Shown in pieces: positions 8,627 to 15,798 of a DNA stretch of 64,000 nt. The notes beneath the pieces were generated by a model, which was not told the DNA's origin, made no database searches, and saw nothing but the letters and a program-made list of their open reading frames with translations. How positions within the stretch are numbered: position 1 is the first letter of the stretch; every line of letters starts with the position of its first letter. This DNA comes from an uncultured Draconibacterium sp. (lineage in GTDB: Bacteria > Bacteroidota > Bacteroidia > Bacteroidales > Prolixibacteraceae): NCBI RefSeq assembly GCF_963676735.1, contig NZ_OY781464.1, positions 2,389,001 to 2,453,000 on the forward strand, written 5' to 3'. Both the position numbers and the translations under genes were made by a program.

Positions 8627-8973
8627 ATGATGGCAAATTTCTTCGAAAGTTTTTATTGGGTTTATGTATTGGAAAGCCTTAAAGATGGTAAGAAATATAC
8701 TGGATATACAAAAGATTTGCCATCAAGATTTGAGGCACACCAAAACGGAGAAGTTACTTCGACAAAACACAGAAGACCTTTCAAACTAATATATTTTGAA
8801 GGATGCTTAAATCAGCAAGATGCTACAAAACGAGAAAAGTATTTACCCTGTGGAATAAAATCTGGGATTTTAATGCAAAGCATTATTCCACAGGGTAAAA
8901 AACACATTACGGCAAGATGTATTTGGGAAAAAGACTTGCAAAGTGGATTTCAGAAGATTCAACTGATGAATAA
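8627..8973 (+). pseudogene. GIY-YIG single-domain nuclease gene, interrupted by a 53-bp palindrome
   Basis: The first 73 residues are a standard small GIY-YIG domain: YWVYVLESLKDGKKYTGYT, then the arginine in SRFEAHQNG, and REKYL. At 8846 a 53-base palindrome breaks the frame. Removing it restores the family's usual tail, KTHYGKMYLGKRLAKWISED, ending at a stop at 8971-8973, giving a 98-residue ancestral protein. As it stands, the frame reads through to 9040 with an unrelated tail. The family includes YhbQ-like proteins that are abundant in Bacteroidota. The gene is probably inactive, although the shortened domain might still fold. Confidence 0.85.
8846..8898. mobile_element. 53-bp palindromic insertion inside the GIY-YIG gene
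   Basis: CCCTGTGGAATAA at the left and TTATTCCACAGGG at the right form a perfect inverted repeat around a short loop; with the neighbouring TTTA and TAAA the arms reach 17 bp. The boundaries are inferred by restoring the reading frame. Its arms match the palindromes at both ends of the gene. Confidence 0.8.
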
Positions 8974-9066
8974 TCCATATTGCTCAAATCTTACTTGTCG
9001 GGTGAAAATAAAAACCTTTTCACTTGATTTCACAGGATAAAAGACCGACAAAAAACATTTAGTAAA

Positions 9067-9681
9067 ATGAATAACAACATCTACACAACCTTTGACAAGA
9101 TTAAAGACAGACACGCCAAAGAAATCTACCTTAAACAACAAGGAAAGGTAATTTGGTTTACCGGACTTTCAGGGTCCGGCAAAACGACCCTGGCCAGCCA
9201 GCTCGAAAAACGTCTTTTTGAACTGAACTACTTTTGCCAGATTTTGGATGGCGATAACGTACGCTCCGGCATTAACAAAAACCTGAAATTTACCGAGGCC
9301 GACCGCCTCGAAAATATCCGGCGGATTGCAGAGGTTAGCAAACTGTTTATGAATTGTGGCATTATTCTTATTTGTGCTTTTATTAGTCCAACGAACGAAA
9401 TGCGCGAACTGGCCCGTGAAATTATTGGCGAAGACGACTTTCTGGAAGTGTTTGTAAATACTCCGCTGGAGGTTTGCGAACAACGCGACCCCAAAGGACT
9501 GTACAAAAAAGCACGGGCCGGTGAGATACCAAATTTCACCGGAATCTCCTCTCCATTCGAACACCCGGAGAATCCTTTTATCGAGGTAGACAATACCAAC
9601 CCTGATATGGATGGAACCATACGCGAGATGTTGAAAAAGATTGTTCCGGAAATAAAATTTGACCCGAGCAACATTCTGTAG
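9067..9681 (+). CDS. cysC: Adenylylsulfate (APS) kinase CysC
   Basis: Phosphorylates APS to PAPS, the sulfate donor. 204 residues, normal for CysC. The Walker A loop GLSGSGKTT is near residue 33, followed by DGDNVRSG (substrate loop), the FISPTNEMR region and the lid segment DPKGLYKKARAGEIPNFTG. It is not fused to an ATP sulfurylase. It stands 26 bp after the palindrome-flanked GIY-YIG remnant, with the DUF2061 gene 200 bp downstream. Together with cysQ and the sulfotransferase at 19725 it points to sulfation of the polysaccharide made by the operon starting at 12763. Confidence 0.95.
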   Translation: MNNNIYTTFDKIKDRHAKEIYLKQQGKVIWFTGLSGSGKTTLASQLEKRLFELNYFCQILDGDNVRSGINKNLKFTEADRLENIRRIAEVSKLFMNCGIILICAFISPTNEMRELAREIIGEDDFLEVFVNTPLEVCEQRDPKGLYKKARAGEIPNFTGISSPFEHPENPFIEVDNTNPDMDGTIREMLKKIVPEIKFDPSNIL

Positions 9682-9881
9682 TTTATCCCCCAGATGGGCA
9701 TGAGACCGCCACGCCTGTGGCTCGCGGAATCGTACCATGAATAAAGAATTGAAATAAGAATATTCGCATTTCAAAACATCATTGAATGCACGAGTCTGCG
9801 AGGAGGCGAAGAATGAGCTGACGTGGCAGCCTCGTCACCTGAGCAAAGGATAAAATTTATTAAATAACTGAACCTTTTACC

Positions 9882-10196
9882 ATGTCAGTATTACCAAGAA
9901 GACACCTGGCGAAAGCCATTACCTGGCGTATCATCGCTTCCTTAACCACCTTTATTATTGGCTGGATGGTTACCGGCGATCTCGATTTTGGTATGGCCAT
10001 TGGTGCCGCCGACGTATTGATAAAAATTGCCCTTTATTACCTGCACGAGCGCGCCTGGTACCACTCCAATTACGGCGTTTTAAAAGATGGCAAGCACATT
10101 TATAAACCCATCTTTCGTTTTGGAAAAAAGAAAAAAGAGGAAACAAAAATACAGGAAGCAAAAGTTCCGGTAGAAAGTACCGGAAAACAAAAATAG
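9882..10196 (+). CDS. DUF2061 small membrane protein
   Basis: 104 residues: a conserved RHLAKAITWRIIASLTTFIIG start, two predicted membrane helices (roughly 15-33 and 40-60), the IKIALYYLHERAWY signature and a charged lysine/glutamate-rich tail. This is the DUF2061 family, frequently encoded beside cysC/cysD/cysN in Bacteroidota, so a link to sulfate assimilation is likely, but no biochemical role is established to my knowledge. The 200-bp spacer before it holds only degenerate repeat sequence. Confidence 0.85.
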   Translation: MSVLPRRHLAKAITWRIIASLTTFIIGWMVTGDLDFGMAIGAADVLIKIALYYLHERAWYHSNYGVLKDGKHIYKPIFRFGKKKKEETKIQEAKVPVESTGKQK

Positions 10197-10212
10197 ACTC
10201 ATGATTCTCTGC

Positions 10213-10390
10213 TGGTGCGGATTTGTAATCCGTACCTTAGCCCAAAGACTGAAAAATAGTGCAGAATGACACACCGATTACAAATCGGCGCGAGCGGAGG
10301 CAATAAGCAGCCAGGAACCTATATTTGTAATTCATAAAACCTTTTATTTTGGCTAAACAAGGCACAGATTACAAATCTGCGCCAGCGGGG
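10213..10390. repeat. Type A repeat joined to the right half of a type B repeat
   Basis: 10213-10299 is a full type A copy; 10300-10390 is the AATAAGCAGCCAGGAACC ... GATTACAAATCTGCGCCAGC right half of type B. This junction differs from the one at 7757, again showing modular exchange. Confidence 0.82.
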
Positions 10391-10415
10391 GAATAAAGGC
10401 AAATTAGAAAAGTAG

Positions 10416-10423
10416 TATATTTG
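10416..10423 (+). promoter_or_regulatory. TAnnTTTG -7 box just before the antitoxin start
   Basis: TATATTTG fits the Bacteroidota -7 consensus and ends 5 bases before the ATG at 10429, suggesting a leaderless toxin-antitoxin transcript. No clear -33 box is seen. Confidence 0.45.
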
Positions 10424-10428
10424 TAAAA

Positions 10429-10647
10429 ATGAAGAAAATGGAAACAATCATATTAAGAGGAGATTCGCCTTCCAGTGCAAAATTGATTCTCGAACTGGCT
10501 AAAAAGTTGAACTTTTCCGCACACAAAATATCAAATGCCGATGCAGAGGAGCTTGGAATTTCATATTCCATCAAAGAAGGTCTGGAGTCTGGCATGTTAG
10601 CAGAAGAAGAAAAACAAGATTTCATTCGATCACTCAAAGATTCTTGA
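10429..10647 (+). CDS. Small antitoxin-like protein
   Basis: 72 residues, METIILRGDSPSSAKLILEL then a helical, acidic C-terminal half. Position, size and the RelE-like reading frame that starts one base after its stop mark it as the antitoxin of a type II pair. I do not recognise the exact antitoxin family; the N-terminus could form a beta strand plus helix that binds DNA. It appears intact while its toxin partner is broken. Confidence 0.7.
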   Translation: MKKMETIILRGDSPSSAKLILELAKKLNFSAHKISNADAEELGISYSIKEGLESGMLAEEEKQDFIRSLKDS

Positions 10648-10648
10648 G

Positions 10649-10914
10649 ATGCAGATCGAAATCACAAACAAATTTCGAAAACAGCTTGACAGAATCAACG
10701 ATAAAAAGATAAGATCAAAGTTATATACTGTCATTCAGGAAATAGTAAAGGCAAATGAGCTCTCGGAAATTCACAATCTAAAAAAGCTTAAAGGACACAA
10801 ATCTTTTTAACGGATCAGAATGGGTAATTATCGCATCGGAATCTGTATAGCAAACAAAAAATCATTTTGGCCGCCTTCGATCATCGATCAGATATATACA
10901 AATACTTTCCATAA
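10649..10914 (+). pseudogene. RelE/ParE-type toxin, broken by a stop and a frameshift
   Basis: Begins MQIEITNKFRKQLDRIND and continues through LKKLKGHKSF to an in-frame TAA at 10808-10810, where the family normally has an aromatic residue (…KSFYRIRMG…). The frame then continues RIRMGNYRIGICIANKK, after which one A appears to be missing from the A6 run at 10856-10861. Restoring it gives IILAAFDHRSDIYKYFP and a stop at 10912-10914. RKMGNYRIG-type sequences are the hallmark of RelE/ParE RNase or gyrase toxins. Two independent lesions make loss of function likely. Confidence 0.85.
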
Positions 10915-10937
10915 AGCCTTTTGGGGGCTCGCGGAAC

Positions 10938-11129
10938 CGTACGCCAGCTGGCGCACATTTGTTATGTGTGCTTCAGTCAATCGCTAAAAAAATCATTCTT
11001 TCGAATGACACACCGATTATAAAACGGCGCGAGCGAGGGCAATAAGCAGCCAGGGACCTATATATGTAATGCATAAAACCTTTTGTTTTGGCTAAACAAG
11101 GCACGGATTGCAAATCCGCGCCAGCGGGG
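10938..11129. repeat. Composite palindromic repeat (types C and B)
   Basis: Left part (10938-11036) is a third variant: CTGGCGCACATTTGTTATG, a CATTCTTTCGAATGACAC hairpin, then CCGATTATAAAACGGCGCG. The right part (11037-11129) is the type B right half. The type C variant recurs at 12494-12587. Confidence 0.8.
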
Positions 11130-11246
11130 CGATCTCGATAGAATCGCACACCAGCGGAGTGAGTCTATAACTTTTGAAACTGCTATTATTATTGATTTAT
11201 AAGAGACTTTTTGAAAAAAACAGGCCAATCCTGTTCTCTAACATAA

Positions 11247-11278
11247 TTTCATATTAGAATTAAAATGCCATAGTTTTG
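11247..11278 (+). promoter_or_regulatory. Putative promoter of the 251-residue gene
   Basis: TTTC at 11247-11250 (near -33 TTTG), 20-base spacer, and TAGTTTTG at 11271-11278 (fits TAnnTTTG). It would start a leader of about 190 nt before the ATG at 11475. Confidence 0.5.
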
Positions 11279-11385
11279 TAACTTTTTCTTGTTAATTCAA
11301 AGCAAACGCTGATCTTCGGAAATAAAGAAATTCTTACCCCGTAACAGTCGGCTTCTTTGAGAAAGAATTTAGCTAAAATAAAAAA

Positions 11386-11443
11386 ACCGGTGAGTTCTTA
11401 ACCAACCCACCGGTAGAGTTAAATAACGTTTCCATTAGGAAAC
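11386..11443. promoter_or_regulatory. Two hairpins in the long 5' leader
   Basis: Hairpin 1 (11386-11414) pairs ACCGGTGAGTT with AACCCACCGGT with one mismatch. Hairpin 2 (11428-11443) is GTTTCC-ATTA-GGAAAC. On the minus strand hairpin 1 is followed by a run of T (…CCGGTTTTTTTTATTTT), which looks like an intrinsic terminator for an antisense transcript; on the plus strand it lies in the leader. Function unknown. Confidence 0.5.
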
Positions 11444-11474
11444 ATCATTAATAACAAGTTAAAAGTAACAAATT

Positions 11475-12230
11475 ATGGCAAATCAAGATGATTATTTGGC
11501 CAAAGAGGAAACCATTATGGCAATTCCCGACGAAGAAACCTTAGTTCCTAACCTTCCCATGGACAACTACCTGCAAAGTAGTGAGAATTTGTACCATTGG
11601 GCGCTCGACGACTTTTCGAAGTTAAAAACACTGGGACTTACCCGTGAAATGCTCGACGACCTGCCCGTACGAACCGGGGCGGCACGTTATGCCCAGAGTG
11701 TTTGGAACAAAGACTACAACTCGCAACAGGAAGCTCAGAAACGCTGGGCCGAAGAAGCTCCGGCAGCCTTTGAGCTTAGGGATGAGCTTTTGCGCACCTT
11801 ACGGTATGCCTACCGCAAAGACCCTGCACTATTGAGCCGGGTAAGAGCCATTGCCGAAGGCGAAGGAAACGACGACCTGATACAGGATTTAAGCGACCTG
11901 AGTGTATTGGGGAAAGAAAACCCGGAACCATTAACAGCAATGGGCTTCGATTTGAGTTTGCTCGATACGGCCGAAAGCGAATCGGACAACAAGGCAACAC
12001 TACTGGCGGAGGCCAATGGCGACAAGGCCATACAGAACCAATCAAAGGTACTGCGCGACAAGGCCTACACCCACTTAAAAGAACTATCAGATGAAATCCG
12101 CGAGGCGGGAAAGTTTCTTTTTTGGAACGATAAAACCCGTTACAAAGGGTATACCCTTTCGTACTGGACACGCCGAAAACGAAAAAGCGGTACCGATGAT
12201 ACGAATATGAACAACGATACAAACGAATAG
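11475..12230 (+). CDS. Conserved-looking hypothetical protein, 251 residues
   Basis: I do not recognise this family. The protein is soluble, acidic in its first half and without signal peptide or membrane helices. It is mostly helical in appearance, with segments such as YHWALDDFSKLKTLGLTREM and FELRDELLRTLRYAYRKD, a middle rich in D, E and L, and a basic C-terminus (YWTRRKRKSG) followed by an N/D/T tail. Codon use and a putative promoter (11247-11278) support a real gene. It stands alone between palindromic repeats, with a long structured leader and a hairpin-rich GC-rich stretch behind it. Confidence 0.75.
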   Translation: MANQDDYLAKEETIMAIPDEETLVPNLPMDNYLQSSENLYHWALDDFSKLKTLGLTREMLDDLPVRTGAARYAQSVWNKDYNSQQEAQKRWAEEAPAAFELRDELLRTLRYAYRKDPALLSRVRAIAEGEGNDDLIQDLSDLSVLGKENPEPLTAMGFDLSLLDTAESESDNKATLLAEANGDKAIQNQSKVLRDKAYTHLKELSDEIREAGKFLFWNDKTRYKGYTLSYWTRRKRKSGTDDTNMNNDTNE

Positions 12231-12242
12231 CCCATAGCAGGC

Positions 12243-12450
12243 GGCTCCTGTCAGTACGGGAGCCATCCTGCTACCCTTTTACCCTTCCTGCCACTCCGGC
12301 AAGCTTTCCTGCCGGGCAGGAAGGATAAAACTACCGGCAGGAAGCCCTGCCCCGGCGACAGGAAAGCCAACACCCCCCGGCAGAACGCCTCACCCCCTGG
12401 CAGGACGGGCAAAACTTCGACAGGAAGCTCCTACCCGGCAACAGGACGAG
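12243..12450. repeat. GC-rich stretch of hairpins downstream of the hypothetical gene
   Basis: Begins with GGCTCC...GGAGCC (12243-12264), 12 bases after the stop codon, then a perfect TTCCTGCCGGGCAGGAA palindrome (12306-12322), then several GGCAGGA/CGACAGGAA units up to about 12450. Base composition is far richer in G+C than the surroundings. No convincing reading frame is seen. Confidence 0.6.
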
Positions 12451-12493
12451 AAAGAACAACAAAAGCAAAAGACACAACTGAAATGACAAGCCC

Positions 12494-12587
12494 AACTGGC
12501 GCACATTTGCAAGGTGTGCTTCAGTTAAGCGTTAAAAAAATTCATTCTTTCGAATGACACAGCGATTACAAATCGGCGCGAGCAGGG
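12494..12587. repeat. Palindromic repeat, type C copy 2
   Basis: CTGGCGCACATTTGCAAGG, a CATTCTTTCGAATGACAC hairpin, then GCGATTACAAATCGGCGCG. It matches 10938-11036. This is the last copy of the repeat family that I find; none is visible from 12.6 kb to the end. The following 12588-12762 shows no gene, only a CGTGGAACCGTACCACG hairpin. Confidence 0.8.
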
Positions 12588-12762
12588 ATCGTGGAACCGT
12601 ACCACGAACAATATTTTAGTAAGAGAATAGCCGTATACAAAACAAACTTATTCCCTCAGCAAAGAAATGATTAAAAAGACCGCTGATCGTAGCAGCCTTA
12701 TGAATTTGATTACTTATAAGTTTAGTATCTGTTTTTAAAATACAATTTGATCAAAAAACATT

Positions 12763-14220
12763 TTGAGCCTTAAACAAAAAACCATATCAGGGTTAACCTG
12801 GAGCGCTATCGACCAAATGGCAAATTTGGGGATAACATTCATTGTTGGAATTATCCTTGCCAGGATTCTTACTCCACGCGAATTTGGATTGATTGGTATG
12901 ATAACCATCTTTATTGCAGTATCCAACACTTTTATTAATAGCGGTTTTACCCAGGCTCTAATCCGAAAAAAAGATTGCAGTGATACGGATTATTCAACTG
13001 TTTTCTATTTTAATCTTGTTATCAGCGTATGCTTCTTTTTACTGCTTTATAATACCTCTGCTGCAATTAGCAACTTTTTTGATGAGCCTGAATTGAAACT
13101 AATTTTACAGGTTTTGGGAGTATTACTGATTATTGATGCACTTGGTCTGATCCAGAAAACAATTCTTACTAAAGCCATTAATTTTAAGTTGCAGGCAAAA
13201 ATCTCACTTATATCTTCAATCGCCTCCGGAATTATATCCATTGCCATGGCTTATAAAGGATTTGGCGTTTGGAGTCTCGTAGCGCAGCGCATCAGTCGTC
13301 AACTATTAAGAACAATGCTGTTATGGATATGGAACCACTGGATACCCCTATTGAAATTTAGCAGAGAATCCTTCAAAGAGTTATTTGGTTTTGGAAGCAA
13401 ACTACTTATTAGTGGACTCATTGACACATTATACCAACAAATATATCTGTTGGTAATCGGAAAATTTTTCTCTGCACAGGAGTTGGGGCATTATACTCGT
13501 GCTGATCAGTTCAAGAACCTTCCCTCGCAAAATTTAAACGGGATTATTTCCCAGGTTACTTATCCCGTATTATCGAGCATTCAGGATGATGTTCCCCGAC
13601 TGAAAAGCAATTACACAAAATTAATACGAAGTACGATGTTTATTACATTTGTACTAATGATTGGGCTGGCAGCTGTTGCCGAACCCATGGTAATCACATT
13701 GATCGGAGAAAAATGGAGACCATCGATAATCTTATTACAAATGCTTTGTTTTGTTGGGATGTTTTATCCCCTGCAAGCACTCAACCTGAACATGCTGACA
13801 GTACTCGGACGTTCGGATTTATTCCTTAAACTTGAAATTATAAAAAAAGGTCTGGCAATCCCTACCATTATCATAGGAATATTCTGGGGAATAAAGATCA
13901 TGATATTTGGGATGTTTATAAACACTTTTATCGCTTATTACCTTAACAGTTATTGGAGTGGAAAGATGATTGGTTATTCTACAAAACAGCAAATTAAGGA
14001 TATTCTGCCTTCATTATTTATAGCACTTTTAATGGGGAGTATTGTTTATCTGGTTGGACACTTCGCTTCCTTTTCCTCGTTATGGATATTATTGATCCAA
14101 CTTTTCTTAGGTGCAATATTTATTCTGATTGTAGGGGAATTGATTAAATTCAAGGATTATATTTTTTTAAAAACAATAGTAACTGAAAAATTATCATTGT
14201 ACAGAAGAAACAAAAAATGA
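12763..14220 (+). CDS. wzx: Polysaccharide flippase, Wzx/WzxC type
   Basis: Multi-pass inner-membrane protein (485 residues, about 14 hydrophobic segments) expected to flip undecaprenyl-linked repeat units to the periplasm. The N-terminal signature LKQKTISGLTWSAIDQMANL and ILARILTPREFGLIGM are typical of the WzxC/teichuronic-acid-exporter branch of the MOP superfamily. The start is TTG at 12763; no in-frame ATG gives a complete first helix. It is the first gene of the operon and overlaps the aminotransferase by 4 bp (ATGA). Confidence 0.92.
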   Translation: MSLKQKTISGLTWSAIDQMANLGITFIVGIILARILTPREFGLIGMITIFIAVSNTFINSGFTQALIRKKDCSDTDYSTVFYFNLVISVCFFLLLYNTSAAISNFFDEPELKLILQVLGVLLIIDALGLIQKTILTKAINFKLQAKISLISSIASGIISIAMAYKGFGVWSLVAQRISRQLLRTMLLWIWNHWIPLLKFSRESFKELFGFGSKLLISGLIDTLYQQIYLLVIGKFFSAQELGHYTRADQFKNLPSQNLNGIISQVTYPVLSSIQDDVPRLKSNYTKLIRSTMFITFVLMIGLAAVAEPMVITLIGEKWRPSIILLQMLCFVGMFYPLQALNLNMLTVLGRSDLFLKLEIIKKGLAIPTIIIGIFWGIKIMIFGMFINTFIAYYLNSYWSGKMIGYSTKQQIKDILPSLFIALLMGSIVYLVGHFASFSSLWILLIQLFLGAIFILIVGELIKFKDYIFLKTIVTEKLSLYRRNKK

Positions 14221-15335
14221 CAAAAATTAATAAACCCATTTACGTAACACAGCCATCGCTGCCCGATTTAGAGGAATTCATCCCCTATCTCGAACAGATA
14301 TGGGACAACAAGATCCTAACCAACAACGGCCCTTTTCACCAGCAATTGGAAAAAGAATTAGCCGATTTTTTAGGAGTCCCCTATATTTCACTTTTTGCCA
14401 ATGGCACTCTTGCGCTGGTTACTGCATTGCAGGTGCTGCGCATTACAGGAGAAGTGATTACGACTCCTTATAGTTTTGTAGCGACAACACATAGTTTATG
14501 GTGGAATAATATTAAACCGGTGTTTGTAGATATTGAACCTGATTTCTGCAACCTCAACCCCGAAAAAATAGAAGCAGCAATTACACCAAAAACAACGGCT
14601 ATTCTTCCGGTACATGTATATGGTAATCCGTGTAATACCGACCGCATACAGGAAATTGCCGATATATACGGATTAAAAGTAATTTATGATGCAGCCCATG
14701 CATTTGGGGTGAAATACAAAGGAACCAATATTTGCAACTATGGCGACCTGTCGATATTAAGTTTTCATGCGACAAAAGTATTTAATACCATGGAAGGTGG
14801 TGCCATTATTTGCCACGATGCCGCTACAAAAAAACGCATTGACTATCTAAAAAACTTTGGCTTTGCCGGAGAAACAAAAGTTATGGCCCCGGGTATAAAC
14901 TCTAAAATGAACGAAATGCAGGCAGCACTTGGTTTGCTGCAATTAAAACACTTTAAAGAGAATATTCTTAAACGGAAAAAGATTATAGAAGTATACCATA
15001 ATGAGTTAAAAGGGATAAAAGGATTAACAATATTGCCCGAGCCAGTTGACACAGTATCAAATTTTGCTTACTTCCCGGTATTTATTGATGATGAGAAATA
15101 TGGAATAACACGTGACCAACTCTATGAAAAACTAAAGCTAAACAACATTTTCGGTCGTCGGTATTTTTATCCACTTATAAGTGAATTTCCAATGTATAAA
15201 GGATTGGATTCTGCAAAACCAATTAACTTATCCGAGGCAAAAAGAATAGCGAATAAAGTGATTTGTTTACCTCTACACCCGACTTTGGAGCTAAAAAAAA
15301 TAGAATTGATCTGCGCACTAATTAAACATAAATAA
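14217..15335 (+). CDS. DegT/DnrJ/EryC1/StrS-family sugar aminotransferase
   Basis: PLP enzyme that probably transfers an amino group to a nucleotide-linked 4-keto (or 3-keto) deoxy sugar. 372 residues. Visible motifs: LFANGTLALV (phosphate-binding), YDAAHAFG (the Asp that contacts the PLP nitrogen) and SFHATKVFNTMEGGAI, whose lysine near residue 184 forms the Schiff base. Sequence style resembles VioA/WecE-like transaminases that make 4-amino-4,6-dideoxyhexoses. No rmlA/rmlB genes are present, so the keto-sugar precursor must come from elsewhere. An acyltransferase of the PglD/NeuD type lies three genes downstream. Confidence 0.92.
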   Translation: MTKINKPIYVTQPSLPDLEEFIPYLEQIWDNKILTNNGPFHQQLEKELADFLGVPYISLFANGTLALVTALQVLRITGEVITTPYSFVATTHSLWWNNIKPVFVDIEPDFCNLNPEKIEAAITPKTTAILPVHVYGNPCNTDRIQEIADIYGLKVIYDAAHAFGVKYKGTNICNYGDLSILSFHATKVFNTMEGGAIICHDAATKKRIDYLKNFGFAGETKVMAPGINSKMNEMQAALGLLQLKHFKENILKRKKIIEVYHNELKGIKGLTILPEPVDTVSNFAYFPVFIDDEKYGITRDQLYEKLKLNNIFGRRYFYPLISEFPMYKGLDSAKPINLSEAKRIANKVICLPLHPTLELKKIELICALIKHK

Positions 15336-15336
15336 T

Positions 15337-15798
15337 ATGACGCCATCAACTTTAGGACATTATTTTGAAGAATTTACAGTTGGAGAAACTATTTACCATG
15401 CACTTTCAAAAACAATTTTCGAAAGTGACAACAACCTTTTCTCTTTGGTTACGATGAATCACCATCCAGTACACACAAACCAGGACTATGCTCAAAAGAA
15501 TCAACATGGCAAAATTCTGGTGGTTGGAACATTGGTATTTTCACTAGTGGTTGGAATGACAGTACCCGACATTAGTGGTAAGGCCATTGCTAATTTGGGA
15601 TATGACAAAATCGACCACCTTGCTCCAGTTTACATTGGAGACACCTTATACGCCAAGACAAGTGTTCTTTCAAAACAAGAATCAGCTTCAAAGAAAGACA
15701 GAGGCATTATTTATGTTGAAACAACGGGGTATAACCAAAATAAAGATGAAGTAATTAAATTCAGAAGAAACGTTTTAATAAAAAAGTTGAACTCATGA
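15337..15798 (+). CDS. MaoC-like hot-dog hydratase
   Basis: 153 residues of MaoC/(R)-hydratase type, resembling mesaconyl-CoA hydratase-like proteins. The catalytic region is FESDNNLFSLVTMNHHPVHT, which contains the Asp-Asn-His arrangement of the hydratase motif. The second half has the beta strands YIGDTLYAKTSVLSK and GIIYVETTGYNQ. The next gene (CitE-like) overlaps it by 4 bp, so the two proteins are probably made in equal amounts and act in one short acyl-CoA pathway. Substrate unknown. Confidence 0.88.
   Translation: MTPSTLGHYFEEFTVGETIYHALSKTIFESDNNLFSLVTMNHHPVHTNQDYAQKNQHGKILVVGTLVFSLVVGMTVPDISGKAIANLGYDKIDHLAPVYIGDTLYAKTSVLSKQESASKKDRGIIYVETTGYNQNKDEVIKFRRNVLIKKLNS

Larger units (their letters stand above)
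8614..9041. repeat. Inverted palindrome arms flanking the GIY-YIG gene
   Basis: Left arm TTTACCCTGTGAAAT (8614-8628) overlaps the gene's start codon. Right arm ATTTCACAGGATAAA (9027-9041) is its reverse complement with one mismatch. The same word, in the form CCCTGTGGAATAA, makes up the palindrome inserted inside the gene. Confidence 0.82.

Noticed and set aside
8627..9040. Intact 137-residue GIY-YIG protein
   Set aside because: The tail after REKYL is unrelated to the family, whereas removing the 53-bp palindrome restores the normal ending.
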